Positions 1-8,219 of a stretch of 64,000 bases of DNA are shown here, one piece after another. Positions within the stretch are counted from its first letter, which is position 1, and every line of letters begins with the position of its first letter. Under the pieces are notes generated by a model. It saw nothing but the letters and a program-made list of their open reading frames with translations, had not been told where the DNA came from and searched no databases. The translations under genes and the position numbers were made by a program. Source of the stretch: Bin5 sp965232575 (GTDB lineage Bacteria > Chloroflexota > Anaerolineae > Caldilineales > Caldilineaceae); NCBI GenBank assembly GCA_965232575.1, contig CBDDPZ010000008.1:1-64000 (forward strand). Direction: 5' to 3'.

Positions 1-791
1 ATGCAGAAGGTACCGCGCGTTCCGGCGACTTCGACGCTCCACCAGCCGCCCAGCCCGAAGGTGGCGTCGCCGCGCTGACTGAGAAGGTAGCCGGCGGTGC
101 CGTTGGCAAACTGCAGGTGGATGCTGTTGACCGAGAGCATGGGGTCGTCGGCTTCGGCGCGAAAGGCGGGCCGGCTCAGAAAGGCGTGGACGTGGGTCAC
201 GTCGCCGCAGAAGTGGCGCATGACGCTGAAGGGGTGGGCCAGGAAAGCCTTCACATGAAAGTATGGGAAGCCGGCGACGTTGGGTGCATTGTTCTTGCTG
301 TAAGTATACTCGCCGCCGTTGAAGCCCATTTTGTGCAGGCAGTAGACCGGCTCGCCTATTTGACCCCGCTCCATATATTCACGGGCCTTTTCAGCTGGGG
401 GCGTAAAGTAGTGGTTGAGGTTGCAGCCCAGGTAGAGGTCCATCTCGGCGGCCTTGGCCACCATCTGGCGGGCCTCGTCGATCTGATTGGAGATCGGCTT
501 TTCCACGAGCACGTGCTTACCGGCCTCCAGGGCTTCCATGGTCGGTTCGAAATGCCAGCTGCCGTTCTCGAAGCCGCCGGTGGAGACATCGACGATATCC
601 AGATCTTCGTGTCGCAGCATATCGGCGAGGCTGGTGTAGCCGCGCACGCCGTGCATCTGCGCGGCCTCATCGGCCCTCTCTTTGATTAGATCGCAGACGG
701 CGACTAGTTCGGCGAGGGGGTCCTGCGTATAGGCGCGTGCGTGCCTCTCACCGATGCCGCGGGCGCCGACGATTCCGACTTTGAGTGTCAT
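1..791 (-). CDS. Gfo/Idh/MocA family oxidoreductase (3' end outside window)
   Basis: Probable NAD(P)-dependent sugar or cyclitol dehydrogenase of the cytosol. The start is an ATG at 791; the reading frame runs off the left edge, so about 263 residues are visible and the C-terminus is missing. The N-terminus MTLKVGIVGARGIGERHA is a Rossmann beta-alpha-beta with a glycine motif, followed by acidic D34 at the end of strand 2 and by the family's EKP signature (VLVEKPIS), whose lysine contacts the substrate. The following alpha/beta sheet domain is partly present. No partner gene overlaps it. The neighbouring UxuA-like gene on the same strand suggests sugar-acid catabolism, which is inference; the substrate cannot be read from the sequence. 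Confidence 0.9.
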   Translation of the reverse strand, partial: MTLKVGIVGARGIGERHARAYTQDPLAELVAVCDLIKERADEAAQMHGVRGYTSLADMLRHEDLDIVDVSTGGFENGSWHFEPTMEALEAGKHVLVEKPISNQIDEARQMVAKAAEMDLYLGCNLNHYFTPPAEKAREYMERGQIGEPVYCLHKMGFNGGEYTYSKNNAPNVAGFPYFHVKAFLAHPFSVMRHFCGDVTHVHAFLSRPAFRAEADDPMLSVNSIHLQFANGTAGYLLSQRGDATFGLGGWWSVEVAGTRGTFC

Positions 792-996
792 TATTCGATC
801 CTACGGTAATGTGTAATGGCGGAGCCGGCGAAAGTTCATTCGCCTAGAGTCGATCGCGCCTGTCGATTGTAAAGTGTGGAGGCGCAGCCCGTGAGTTCAA
901 CCTTACACTGTCTGCAAGCGTTGCACAAAGTTAGCGCCAACCAATTGAAAGCACTTTTGAACTGGTCAATGACCAAAAAATCGCCGCCCGCCGTGG

Positions 997-1953
997 TCAA
1001 GCCACTGCCGCGGCGTAGAGCGCCTTCAGATAACCAATTGAGTAGGCCCAGCCGACGTCACGGGTTTCGTTGTCACCGGGCAGGTCGGGAATGTGATCGG
1101 GGTTGATGTAGCCGCTGAAGCCGACGTTGCGCAGTTCGCGCAGGATACGGGCCATGTTGAGGTCGCCGTCATCGAGCAGGGTCTCTTCGAAGCCGCCGGC
1201 GGTGGCCAGGCTGCCGCGTACGTTGCGCATGTGGAGCATGAAGAGCTTGCCCTTGCGCCCGTAGTTGTTGATCTCGTCGATCACGAGTGAACTGCCGCCG
1301 GCTTCGGAGCGGGTGCCGATGCAGTAGACGTAGCCGACGTTGGGGCTGGGGAAGGCATCGATGATGCGATGGAAGCCGATGCCGCCGAAAGGTGTATCGA
1401 CGTTGGGCGTATCGGACGGGTGGACCGCCAGCCTGATGTCGTACTCCTCGGCGATGGGGGTCAGCCGCTCGAAGGCGACGCAGAAGCGGTCCCACCAGCG
1501 TTCCAATTCGGCCCGAGACGGGATTTCGGGTTGTCCCCGCACGAGGGTCTCGGCGCGGGCGATGTAGCCGCCGCGATGTTTGGTGCGGTACTGCTCCATC
1601 ATCTGCGGAAAGACGTCACCCTCCACGCGCTGGCGGGCGATCGGGATGCGGGCCTGGCCATAGACTTCGAGGGCTTTGGCGGCGTTGTCCAACTCATCCT
1701 CGGCGCCAACACGCTCATCGATGTAGGTGCGGGTGAGCGTGGGGAGGGTAACGCGGTTGATGTCGATGCCGAAGGAGCGCACGCGCTTGCGCAGGGCGCG
1801 CACTTCATCCAGGTCCGGGTAGCCCTGTTCGGTGACGCCGGGCATGTCGGCGTCGCGTCCGAAGTCGATGGCGTCAGCGCCGAGGGCCACTTTTTGGCGC
1901 AGCCACTGGTCGGTTAACTCTGCTTGGTGCTTGAAGATGGAAACGCGCAACAT
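997..1953 (-). CDS. uxuA: Mannonate dehydratase-like protein (UxuA family)
   Basis: Likely converts D-mannonate to 2-keto-3-deoxygluconate, the dehydration step of hexuronate breakdown, using a divalent metal in a TIM barrel. The 318-residue product begins at an ATG (1953) and is shorter than the roughly 390 residues of the E. coli enzyme. Family landmarks are present in order: HPSDTP near residue 185, YCIGTRSE near 215, HMRNVRG near 247, DGDLNMARILREL near 267 and NPDHIP near 290; His and Asp of these motifs are metal and catalytic ligands in the family. It stands alone, 205 bp downstream of the Gfo/Idh start on the same strand. A relative acting on another aldonate is possible, so the symbol is a family assignment. 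Confidence 0.8.
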   Translation of the reverse strand: MLRVSIFKHQAELTDQWLRQKVALGADAIDFGRDADMPGVTEQGYPDLDEVRALRKRVRSFGIDINRVTLPTLTRTYIDERVGAEDELDNAAKALEVYGQARIPIARQRVEGDVFPQMMEQYRTKHRGGYIARAETLVRGQPEIPSRAELERWWDRFCVAFERLTPIAEEYDIRLAVHPSDTPNVDTPFGGIGFHRIIDAFPSPNVGYVYCIGTRSEAGGSSLVIDEINNYGRKGKLFMLHMRNVRGSLATAGGFEETLLDDGDLNMARILRELRNVGFSGYINPDHIPDLPGDNETRDVGWAYSIGYLKALYAAAVA

Positions 1954-1998
1954 GTTTGTGTCCTTTGTGGCAGTAGGCGCGGCGGCTCCAAGGGATGA

Positions 1999-2440
1999 TC
2001 AGGTTGCTTTGGAGTTTCCGCGCAAAGACAAAAATAAGGCAATCAGGCCCAAGGGCAGAAGAATATAGTTGCCGATCGCCCCGGGCGGCGCAGATGCGAC
2101 CACTACAGGCTTGAGTAGACCTGCCCCATACGTAGGAGTTGCTCCAGCACGACCACGCTCAGCATGAACGGCGTCAGAAAGCGATAACGCAGGATGGCAA
2201 GCCAGTAGAAGATCGCGAGTATTATCTGACTGGCGCCCCATTGAGCAAAAATGGCGATGAGATTCGTCCCGCCCTCGACATCCACCGCCAGCCCGGCGAT
2301 GGCGTGGGCGCCGCCGTCGGCGGCGAGGATGTGAATGAGGCTGCGCCCCGTACCGACGGCTGCAACGATGACAAGGAAATAGAAGGCGATCCATCGACCC
2401 TTCGTACTCCTGCGTCACAGGAGGAATCCATCTTTGCACA
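1999..2440 (-). pseudogene. Frameshifted small membrane protein
   Basis: A hydrophobic product can be read only by changing frame. One frame (about 2103-2421) contains WIAFYFLVIVAAVG, then HAIAGLAVDVEGGTNLIA, then two more membrane segments ending RMGQVYSSL-stop at 2103. The next frame continues immediately with LKPVVVASAPPGAIGNYI and a last membrane segment, ending at 1999. The first frame has a TGA shortly upstream (around 2418) and no ATG, while an ATG lies in another frame at about 2387 and 2431, so the 5' end also seems out of frame. Together this resembles a four-helix protein of about 130 residues of unknown function (DUF4345-like in general appearance). I see at least one and probably two frameshifts; sequencing error is the alternative. 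Confidence 0.5.
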
Positions 2441-2552
2441 GTTCGCTGCAGTGCGCCCTGCGGGCCCGGACCGGGTGATCGAGTCATACGCCGCGCTCCT
2501 CTTCAGAAGATGGGTTGGAACTCATTTCCTGCGGAATCGTATTGGAATCATT

Positions 2553-3242
2553 TCAGAAAGTGATTTCACAGATTTCCTTGATTTCATCAATATCCAGCCC
2601 ACTCCAGCCTTCCACTTCGGGCCTGTGCTTGTCATAGACATCTCGCAGATCGGTCCGCTTGAGTACCGGCCGCATCCCTACTGCTGCTGCCCCCGTCAAC
2701 TCCTGGCTGCTGCCGTCGCCGACATAGATGCATTCGTGCGGTTCTATCTCCATGCGTTGGCAAGTTCGCTGATAGATAGCGCTTGAAGGTTTCTTGATCC
2801 GCTCTTCACAGGAGAAAGCGGGGACGTCGATGAAGCCGGCCAGAGGAGATTGGGGGAAGAGCATCGGCACTGAAGGGCCGCAGTCACTGATCAGACCAAG
2901 GCGCAGTCCTCTTCTCTTCAGCCTGTCCAAGGTTTCCAGAACTTCTGGCTCAGGAACGATAGCGCTGGCAATGAACTCATAGTGAAACGCGGCTGCCTGG
3001 GTGATTTGGGCCTTGTTCGCGTGAACGCCTGCGCGAGAGCAAACATCGGAGATAAGATCCTCATAGGCGCTGTAGCGGCCTAGGCAGAAGTCGTGGTAGG
3101 TCTCGCCCATGAGCTGCCAGAATTCGGTGTAGGGAACGCGGACGGCCGCGGCCATCTGTGAATTGACCTGGTCGTACTCATGGCGGGTGAAACTGCTGAC
3201 CAATGTGCCGAACAGGTCGAAGATGATTGCTCGATAGCGCAT
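2553..3242 (-). CDS. HAD-superfamily hydrolase
   Basis: A 229-residue cytosolic phosphatase-type HAD protein. Motif I is FDLFGTL with nucleophile D9, but the usual general acid D+2 is replaced by F, as in haloacid-dehalogenase-like members (DLFGT); motif II is S119-D120 in LISDCG; motif III lysines are K150/K151 in IKKPSSAIY; motif IV is VGDGSSQELTGA with D176. The cap is the helical type-1 insertion between residues 15 and 90. Substrate unknown. It starts at an ATG and lies 26 bp downstream of the zinc-ribbon gene on the same strand, so the two could share a transcript. Confidence 0.88.
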   Translation of the reverse strand: MRYRAIIFDLFGTLVSSFTRHEYDQVNSQMAAAVRVPYTEFWQLMGETYHDFCLGRYSAYEDLISDVCSRAGVHANKAQITQAAAFHYEFIASAIVPEPEVLETLDRLKRRGLRLGLISDCGPSVPMLFPQSPLAGFIDVPAFSCEERIKKPSSAIYQRTCQRMEIEPHECIYVGDGSSQELTGAAAVGMRPVLKRTDLRDVYDKHRPEVEGWSGLDIDEIKEICEITF

Positions 3243-3268
3243 ACCCGCTCTCCGGAGTAGTGTCGCGT

Positions 3269-3478
3269 TTACGACGTGAAGAAATCAAAGACATTTCCCA
3301 ATCTTGAACTGTCTGTCTTGTAGATCTCCGTGTATTGGCAGCGCGTGCAAGTGACGGTGGTGAACTTTTTGTTCTGCACGTCGAAAATCTTTGCCAGCGT
3401 GCCCCCGGTCGCCTGGAAGATGTCGGTCTCGAACTCGAGATTTTCGCATTTGGGGCAGATCCACTTTTCGTGGCGCAT
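3269..3478 (-). CDS. Zinc-ribbon protein (DUF2082/PF09855-like)
   Basis: A 69-residue protein with CPKC near residue 8 and CTRC near residue 45, separated by a beta-rich stretch containing TGGTLAKIFDVQNKKFTTVTC. This matches the small single-domain nucleic-acid-binding zinc-ribbon family, whose role is unknown. It begins at an ATG and precedes the HAD gene by 26 bp on the same strand. The length is normal for the family. Confidence 0.75.
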   Translation of the reverse strand: MRHEKWICPKCENLEFETDIFQATGGTLAKIFDVQNKKFTTVTCTRCQYTEIYKTDSSRLGNVFDFFTS

Positions 3479-3547
3479 AGGTTTCTGCGCTCCTTATGAA
3501 AAATGTATCAACAGGGATCGATACAGCAGCTATTATTTGCAGTCACA

Positions 3548-4270
3548 CTAATTGTGCAGCCTCCAACCGTTCAAATCCGGAGTCTCCTTTAACTCGCAGA
3601 GGGATACATGTCGATCTACACTCAGTTGCCCAGCCAATTCGGAAATGTCAATACCGTCACCAGACGAAAAGTGTAGATCTTTTTGAAGAGAGAAACGGTG
3701 CCGCAATACACAGATATGGATGGACAGCCCAGGCGACTCAGAGTTACTTTCGAAATCGCTTTGAACTTTGGCAATCTGTTGTACCATTACTTCCAAGAAT
3801 TTGCTTATGGTCGAGTTGTCGATGCCCTCCAAGAGATGAAACCATAGCCCCCACAAAGGCTCCCTCAGTAGCTTTTGCACGTCCTTATAGATTGAGGAGT
3901 TGTCTTGCGCAGATAAACTCACGCCCTTCGCCTTAAACTCTACATTACATACGTCAGTCCCACTCTCGGAGTGGAGCCGAAGGTCGGTCTGGGCAGACCG
4001 AGACGTCGTGCCGGAAAAGCTGTAGAGTTTGCTGGTAGGTGCCTCTACCGAATACCTGAGTGGACCCTGTGCCAATGCCTCGACAAAAGAGAATCTTGCT
4101 TCCTGTTCACTGACACGCAGACCCTTCTTGTCACGGTACTGTGGAAAGCAAAGACGACCCGCGCCGGAGTTGATCGGTTGCCCGCCTACACTACGAGTGT
4201 AGGCGTCCCATAGTCCAATGTCCGTGCGCTTACATGCTTCTAGGATGTCCGAATGCAACGTAGGGGTCAA
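3548..4270 (-). CDS. Uncharacterised protein, PD-(D/E)XK nuclease-like
   Basis: I do not recognise this 240-residue family. Its N-terminal half has a helix with acidic residues (VSEQEARFSFVEAL, residues 53-65), then D96 in TDLRLHSESG and E111-F-K113 in NVEFKAKG. An acidic helix followed by D-x14-E-x-K is the usual skeleton of a PD-(D/E)XK nuclease core, so a nuclease fold is inferred. The C-terminal half is mixed and ends near LNGWRLHN. The gene has a lower GC content than the metabolic genes around it, consistent with transfer. It is isolated, with 69 bp to the zinc-ribbon gene. No signal peptide or membrane segment is present. Confidence 0.65.
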   Translation of the reverse strand: MTPTLHSDILEACKRTDIGLWDAYTRSVGGQPINSGAGRLCFPQYRDKKGLRVSEQEARFSFVEALAQGPLRYSVEAPTSKLYSFSGTTSRSAQTDLRLHSESGTDVCNVEFKAKGVSLSAQDNSSIYKDVQKLLREPLWGLWFHLLEGIDNSTISKFLEVMVQQIAKVQSDFESNSESPGLSIHICVLRHRFSLQKDLHFSSGDGIDISELAGQLSVDRHVSLCELKETPDLNGWRLHN

Positions 4271-4409
4271 TCTGCCCCCCTTATGAAGGCACTGGATTTC
4301 GGATACCTCAGACGAAGTAGGGGTTGAATTTATGGTAGACTTTCTCCACGGAAACAGTATTCTTTTGTATGCATTTTGATTAATTGGAGGTGATTGGCCG
4401 AGAGACGGT

Positions 4410-4775
4410 TCAGCGCATGTAGATCGAATGGGATGACGATTGGTCCCCGCCGAAACCCTCGCCGCAGTAGCGGCATTTGATCGCTTCGGCCCTGATCAGT
4501 TCTGCGCAGTAGGGGCAGTACTGCATTTCGCCGCGCTGGACCAATCTTTGCTCTAGCACGGGCTGATTTTTGGGGACGACGAGCGCCAGAATGAAGCTCA
4601 CCGGTGCCAGAACAATCCCAAACATGAGCCAAGCGCACCCACCTCGCCCTTTGTTTGTCGCAACGACCGCGCTCAGGATTCCCAAGAGAAGCCAAATAGC
4701 CGCGACTGGGGCACCTGCAACAAGTAACTCTGTTTGCCCGAGCAACCCGGACAGATCGACTTGTGGAATTTCCAT
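4410..4775 (-). CDS. Small membrane protein with C-terminal zinc ribbon
   Basis: The 121-residue protein has two hydrophobic segments (about residues 19-40 and 50-68, the second containing WLMFGIVLAPVSFILALVV), then a cytoplasmic tail with two CxxC pairs, CPYCAEL and CRYCGEGF, forming a treble-clef or zinc-ribbon tail of the kind seen in many 'zinc-ribbon domain-containing' membrane proteins. Function unknown. It starts at an ATG 16 residues before a glycine-rich first helix; an overlapping ORF in another frame is a shadow. Confidence 0.7.
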   Translation of the reverse strand: MEIPQVDLSGLLGQTELLVAGAPVAAIWLLLGILSAVVATNKGRGGCAWLMFGIVLAPVSFILALVVPKNQPVLEQRLVQRGEMQYCPYCAELIRAEAIKCRYCGEGFGGDQSSSHSIYMR

Positions 4776-4827
4776 TGTTGTTTCCTCTCCTCCTGATAGA
4801 CAAGATCAGTTGTCCCATTCTTGACGA

Positions 4828-5016
4828 TCAAGGCGAGGGATCGTCGTGCGTTTCTCGACAGTCCAACCCTTTCGCAACATGAACCGGCTGTTTGTGCAGC
4901 GTATCAAAGCGAAACCACTCCCTATCGTCTTCCATGAAATCCGCGGTATCCAAGTTATCCCAGAACTCTGCTTCCTCCTGGTAACTCTTGAAATCGGGGA
5001 CTTGTAGCTCTTTCAT
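4828..5016 (-). CDS. CopG/BrnA-type antitoxin (PF12441-like)
   Basis: A 62-residue protein beginning MKELQVPDFKSYQEEAEFWD. The pattern (V/I)P-FKS-EEEA-EFWD followed by D-T-D is characteristic of the CopG_antitoxin family, which normally neutralises an upstream-encoded BrnT-type RNase. The usual C-terminal ribbon-helix-helix segment is not evident, and the tail (HVAKGLDCRETHDDPSP) looks unrelated, so the protein may be a truncated antitoxin. Its ATG overlaps by ATGA the stop of a short upstream ORF encoding the start of an MNT nucleotidyltransferase. No BrnT-like gene is visible nearby. Confidence 0.6.
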   Translation of the reverse strand: MKELQVPDFKSYQEEAEFWDNLDTADFMEDDREWFRFDTLHKQPVHVAKGLDCRETHDDPSP

Positions 5017-5120
5017 TTTTTCGTCCCCGAAGCAGCGGAGCCGAATAGCACGATCCGATAGGGATCAAGAGCCATGAGACGCGAGACGATATTGTGTATG
5101 TCGTTGGCCTTAATCTTCAT
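5013..5120 (-). pseudogene. N-terminal fragment of an MNT-type nucleotidyltransferase
   Basis: This 35-residue ORF starts at an ATG (5120) and reads to a TGA at 5013. It contains DPYRIVLFGSAASGTKK: a strand followed by the GSxxxG signature of minimal nucleotidyltransferases (MntA-like proteins, usually paired with HEPN toxins). The metal-binding SDIDL segment that should come next is absent; the frame stops at an A6 run, AAAAAATGA, that also holds the start codon of the next gene. I read it as a decayed or recombined MNT gene, translationally coupled to the antitoxin. It is too short to be active. Confidence 0.5.
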
Positions 5121-5186
5121 CGTTCTTGAATGAGGCACGCGCCTTTAGACACTCCAGTCTATCGCGCTGAAAGGTATACAGAGTTG

Positions 5187-5954
5187 CTAGGGCGCGGCTT
5201 TGGCATACTTGACTCGCCATTCCAAGTAGCGCTCGAGTTCGGCCGCTAGCGTCACCGGATATAACGTGGCGATCTCGTGCCAGTTGAGGTTCCGAACCGT
5301 GGCGACGTTGGACTGCGTTTCGGTGAACAAGATATCGCCGCGCCCTACACCTAGCACCACCCGATGGCGCACGGACGGAAGGAGCTTCGGGGCCAACTGT
5401 TCACAGAATGCAAGGCGAAGATCCAACTGCGATTGATTCTTCTTTATCCCTTGCCCTGTACCCACGGGCGAGTTCCACTTCGCTTCACCGAGAACAAGAC
5501 TATCTGCGCTCCTGAGGCCGAAGTCAATTTCTGGCCCGCCACCAGACTGAGGTTTTTCCGGATGTGGAATGCGACGCCAGAGCCACACCAGAACATCACC
5601 TTCCGGTACAGGCAAATCTAACCGATCGAACAACGCAGCGCAGATTTTGTGCCGAGCCTCAGGTGCCATATAGGCAAGAGTACCGAAAAAGCTCCAGGTA
5701 ACGGCATCCTCGCTATTAAGCGACTGCAGATCGCAATAGTAACCAAGACCGTCTCGTGCGTGCCTGTCATCTTCCGAACTGCGACCTTGAAAACGGCAGC
5801 TGGCATGAAATTTTTGGAGCAACTCCGGAGTTGGCGAAGATGAGTTGACGTGCTGGATCATATTCTCAAGCGGATGTCTCGTGACGCGAACTCCGCCTTT
5901 GCTTTCAGCGAGTAAAAGGCTGATTCCACTTTGCCAGCTATTAACACAGAACAT
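5187..5954 (-). CDS. PD-(D/E)XK nuclease-like protein, NSEDA-TWS family
   Basis: A 255-residue protein without a family name I recognise. Residues 80-88 read NSEDAVTWS, followed by a conserved-looking helical block. The nuclease-like core is GPEIDFGL (E142, D144) and LVLGEAKW (E157, K159), i.e. D-x12-E-x-K, then Q175 in an amphipathic helix; this is the classic arrangement of PD-(D/E)XK enzymes. The gene at 8220-8993 shares the NSEDA-TWS block and exactly the same D-to-E spacing of 13, so the two are paralogues. It starts at an ATG, stands alone, and lies next to toxin-antitoxin debris, which suggests a defence or mobile-element role (inference). Confidence 0.65.
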   Translation of the reverse strand: MFCVNSWQSGISLLLAESKGGVRVTRHPLENMIQHVNSSSPTPELLQKFHASCRFQGRSSEDDRHARDGLGYYCDLQSLNSEDAVTWSFFGTLAYMAPEARHKICAALFDRLDLPVPEGDVLVWLWRRIPHPEKPQSGGGPEIDFGLRSADSLVLGEAKWNSPVGTGQGIKKNQSQLDLRLAFCEQLAPKLLPSVRHRVVLGVGRGDILFTETQSNVATVRNLNWHEIATLYPVTLAAELERYLEWRVKYAKAAP

Positions 5955-6005
5955 CGTTTCTCCCTGGTCTTCCTCGGTTTTGATACCGAACTACATATTA
6001 TCACA

Positions 6006-6407
6006 TCATAGCAGGCGAGCGAGTAGCTGATCGAAGCGCGCCCTCATTTCCGGATACGTTGACCACCGAATGTTCTGCCGGTCTCCTTTATATCGTGGAA
6101 TAATGTGAAAATGAAGGTGAAACATGTCCTGCTGGGCTTGCGCGCCAGAACTGTTGACGATCTGCACATTCCCGATGCCGAGCCTATCGTGATAGAGATC
6201 GACAACATGCTTCAAGGCTGAAATAACCTGAACCAATTCATGCTCCGGAACATCGAAGATGTTCACGTAATGGTTTTTAGGTATCACGAGAGTGTGATAT
6301 TCGTTGACCGGATGAATATCAAGGAAGGCGTAGGCTGAATCGGTCTCGTAAACCTTCCATGAGTCAGCGGTACCCTGAGCGATCTGACAGAAGATACAGT
6401 CGTCCAT
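6006..6407 (-). CDS. HIT-family protein (histidine-triad nucleotide hydrolase/transferase)
   Basis: A 133-residue cytosolic protein. CIFCQIAQG at the N-terminus, FLDIHPVNEYHTLVIPK in the middle and MFHLHFHIIPR (H97, H99, H101) at the C-terminal third are the hallmarks of the HIT domain; H99 would be the nucleophile that accepts the nucleotidyl group. Length is typical. The Cys pair C4/C7 hints at the zinc-binding subclass. It is divergent from the short-chain dehydrogenase at 6549, with 141 bp between starts. Confidence 0.93.
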   Translation of the reverse strand: MDDCIFCQIAQGTADSWKVYETDSAYAFLDIHPVNEYHTLVIPKNHYVNIFDVPEHELVQVISALKHVVDLYHDRLGIGNVQIVNSSGAQAQQDMFHLHFHIIPRYKGDRQNIRWSTYPEMRARFDQLLARLL

Positions 6408-6477
6408 TAGAGCCCTTCACTCCTCTCTACATCGAGACTTCTACACACAATGATACCAGGGGACTCTCGCATCCAGT

Positions 6478-6506
6478 TTGCCTGGCGCGGATCCGAGAAG
6501 TATACT
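6478..6506 (+). promoter_or_regulatory. Sigma-70-type promoter for the SDR gene
   Basis: TTGCCT, a 17-base spacer, then TATACT. Transcription would begin near 6513, about 36 bases before the ATG at 6549, which fits that start and argues against the longer in-frame ORF beginning at 6450. Confidence 0.55.
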
Positions 6507-6548
6507 GAATCCGCCCTACGATCCACCATTCTGTCCGAGGAACAACTA

Positions 6549-7376
6549 ATGATACTGGCAAACAAGATTGCAATCGTCACCGGGGGTGCGATCGGGATCG
6601 GCGGAGCCATTGCGCGGCGGTTGGCCGCGGACGGAGCGAATGTGCTGGTCGCCGACATCATGCCGGAGGGGGCCGCTGAAAATGTGGCTCGCATCGAGGA
6701 GAGAGGCGGCACGGCTTCCGCCTATGAGGTTGACATCGCTCAGCCGGAACAGATTCAGCCGATGATTGAACGGGCGGTTGACCTCTGGGGCGGGTTGCAC
6801 ATCGTGGTGAACAACGCCTGGGGGGCGTTGGAGCCGGACGGGACGGCCATTACTCTGACTGAAACCGCTTTTGACCGCGCGCTCACCGCTTCACAGAAGG
6901 CGGTTTTTCTGAGCGCGAAGTACGGTGTGCCGCACATTCAGGCCAGTGGTGGCGGCAGCATTGTCAACATTTCTTCGGTGCATGGACAGCTGGTGGCGCC
7001 GTCGAGCCTGGCCTACGAGATGACCAAGGCGGCGATCATCGCGATGAGCCGCCAGATGGCGCTAGATTTCGGGCCGATCGGCGTGCGCGTCAACTGCATC
7101 TGCCCCGGCCATATCGTGACCGAGCGCCAGGCCGAACGCTGGGAGCGCAACCCGTCCATGCTGCGCTTTTTCGACCAGCACTACCCTCTGCGTCACACTG
7201 GAGTGCCCGACGACATCGCCAACGCGGTGCGCTTCCTCTGCTCGGATGAGGCCGGGTTCATCACCGGCCACACGCTGGTCGTCGACGGCGGGATGACGAT
7301 CCAGCTGCAGGAGAACCTGGTTATCGATACGGCCCGATATTACCGCGATCACCCCGAGATTGACCTGGCCCCCTAG
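6549..7376 (+). CDS. Short-chain dehydrogenase/reductase (SDR)
   Basis: A classical 275-residue SDR. The nucleotide motif is TGGAIGIGGAIA (residues 11-22), NNA lies at 88-90, the catalytic residues are S142/S143 (NISSVHG), Y156 and K160 (YEMTK), and the C-terminus has GHTLVVDGGM, where these enzymes close over the cofactor. D36 after strand 2 favours NAD over NADP. The start chosen has GAGGAA eight bases upstream and a promoter just before it. The substrate is not known; sugar-acid reduction fits the neighbourhood. The stop overlaps the convergent isomerase gene by four bases. Confidence 0.92.
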   Translation: MILANKIAIVTGGAIGIGGAIARRLAADGANVLVADIMPEGAAENVARIEERGGTASAYEVDIAQPEQIQPMIERAVDLWGGLHIVVNNAWGALEPDGTAITLTETAFDRALTASQKAVFLSAKYGVPHIQASGGGSIVNISSVHGQLVAPSSLAYEMTKAAIIAMSRQMALDFGPIGVRVNCICPGHIVTERQAERWERNPSMLRFFDQHYPLRHTGVPDDIANAVRFLCSDEAGFITGHTLVVDGGMTIQLQENLVIDTARYYRDHPEIDLAP

Positions 7377-8179
7377 TAGCCGATTCCCCGCAGATAGGTG
7401 ACCATGCCCTCGCTGCGTTCGGCCTCGCTCATGGGATCATCGCGGCCGGGGATGGGCTGGCCCGGGCAGGCTGTCACCCAGCGGTCGTAGCCGATGTCGT
7501 CAAGAACGCTCCGGATGGCCGGAAAATCGACGTTCTCGTGCTCCCCGACCTGGCACCACTGCGGATCGTAGAAGCCGTCGGCGCGGCGGGTGGTGGTAGC
7601 CCAGTCCTGCAGATGGACATAGTTCAGCTGCGCGCTGAAATCGCGCAGGGAGGCGACAGGGTCATAGCCCCACAGCTGCGCGTGGGAGACGTCGATGCAC
7701 AGCTTGGCCGTGCGCAGACTGTCCATGTATAGTTTCCAGTGATCGATTGAATCGACCAGCAGATTGGTATGGATGTGGTAGGTCAGCTCCAGGCCGAACT
7801 GGGCCGCGTATTCGGCCCACTCATCCGCGCCTTCGGCGGCCGCTCTGACGTCATCGTCGCTCACGGGGCGGTCGTCAGGCTTGCCGCCGTTCATATACAT
7901 GAAGCAGTCGCAGCCCATTTCCGCGGCGAACTCCATCCGACGCCGGTTTGATTCGACGTTTTCGCGATCGCGGCTATCGGGCGTCCCGTTGGCCGTTAAC
8001 ACGACGAGAGGCATCCCCGCGTCGTCGCAGACACGCCTCAGCCGCGCCGGCGTCCCCATCCAATTGAGGGGCAGTCTGCTCTCCCAGCCCTGCCAGCCCG
8101 CTTCGGCAAGCCTGTTCAGGGCGGGTTCCAGTTCGGGATTCTGCCAGCGCAAGGTGCTGTAGGCGAGCTTGTAGCTCAT
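7373..8179 (-). CDS. Sugar phosphate isomerase/epimerase-like TIM-barrel protein
   Basis: A 268-residue protein of the xylose-isomerase-like (AP endonuclease 2) superfamily, which covers IolE, Hyi and ketose epimerases. Visible barrel elements include the first strand YKLAYSTLRW, GWQGWESRL, the metal-site region LELTYHIHTN near residue 133, LCIDVSHAQLWG near 162 (D and H ligands), YVHLQDW near 188 and the GEHENVDFPAI loop near 215. A strong AAAAAAGGAG precedes its ATG. It is convergent with, and overlaps by four bases, the SDR gene. The exact substrate is unknown. Confidence 0.85.
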   Translation of the reverse strand: MSYKLAYSTLRWQNPELEPALNRLAEAGWQGWESRLPLNWMGTPARLRRVCDDAGMPLVVLTANGTPDSRDRENVESNRRRMEFAAEMGCDCFMYMNGGKPDDRPVSDDDVRAAAEGADEWAEYAAQFGLELTYHIHTNLLVDSIDHWKLYMDSLRTAKLCIDVSHAQLWGYDPVASLRDFSAQLNYVHLQDWATTTRRADGFYDPQWCQVGEHENVDFPAIRSVLDDIGYDRWVTACPGQPIPGRDDPMSEAERSEGMVTYLRGIGY

Positions 8180-8219
8180 GTGGAATCTCCTTTTTTCAGT
8201 TCGAAAGATACATCAACTG

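Noticed and set aside
963..981. TGGTCA-A-TGACCA hairpin followed by an A run as a terminator
   Set aside because: The A run is on the wrong side for the minus-strand gene that ends at 997, and no plus-strand gene precedes it.
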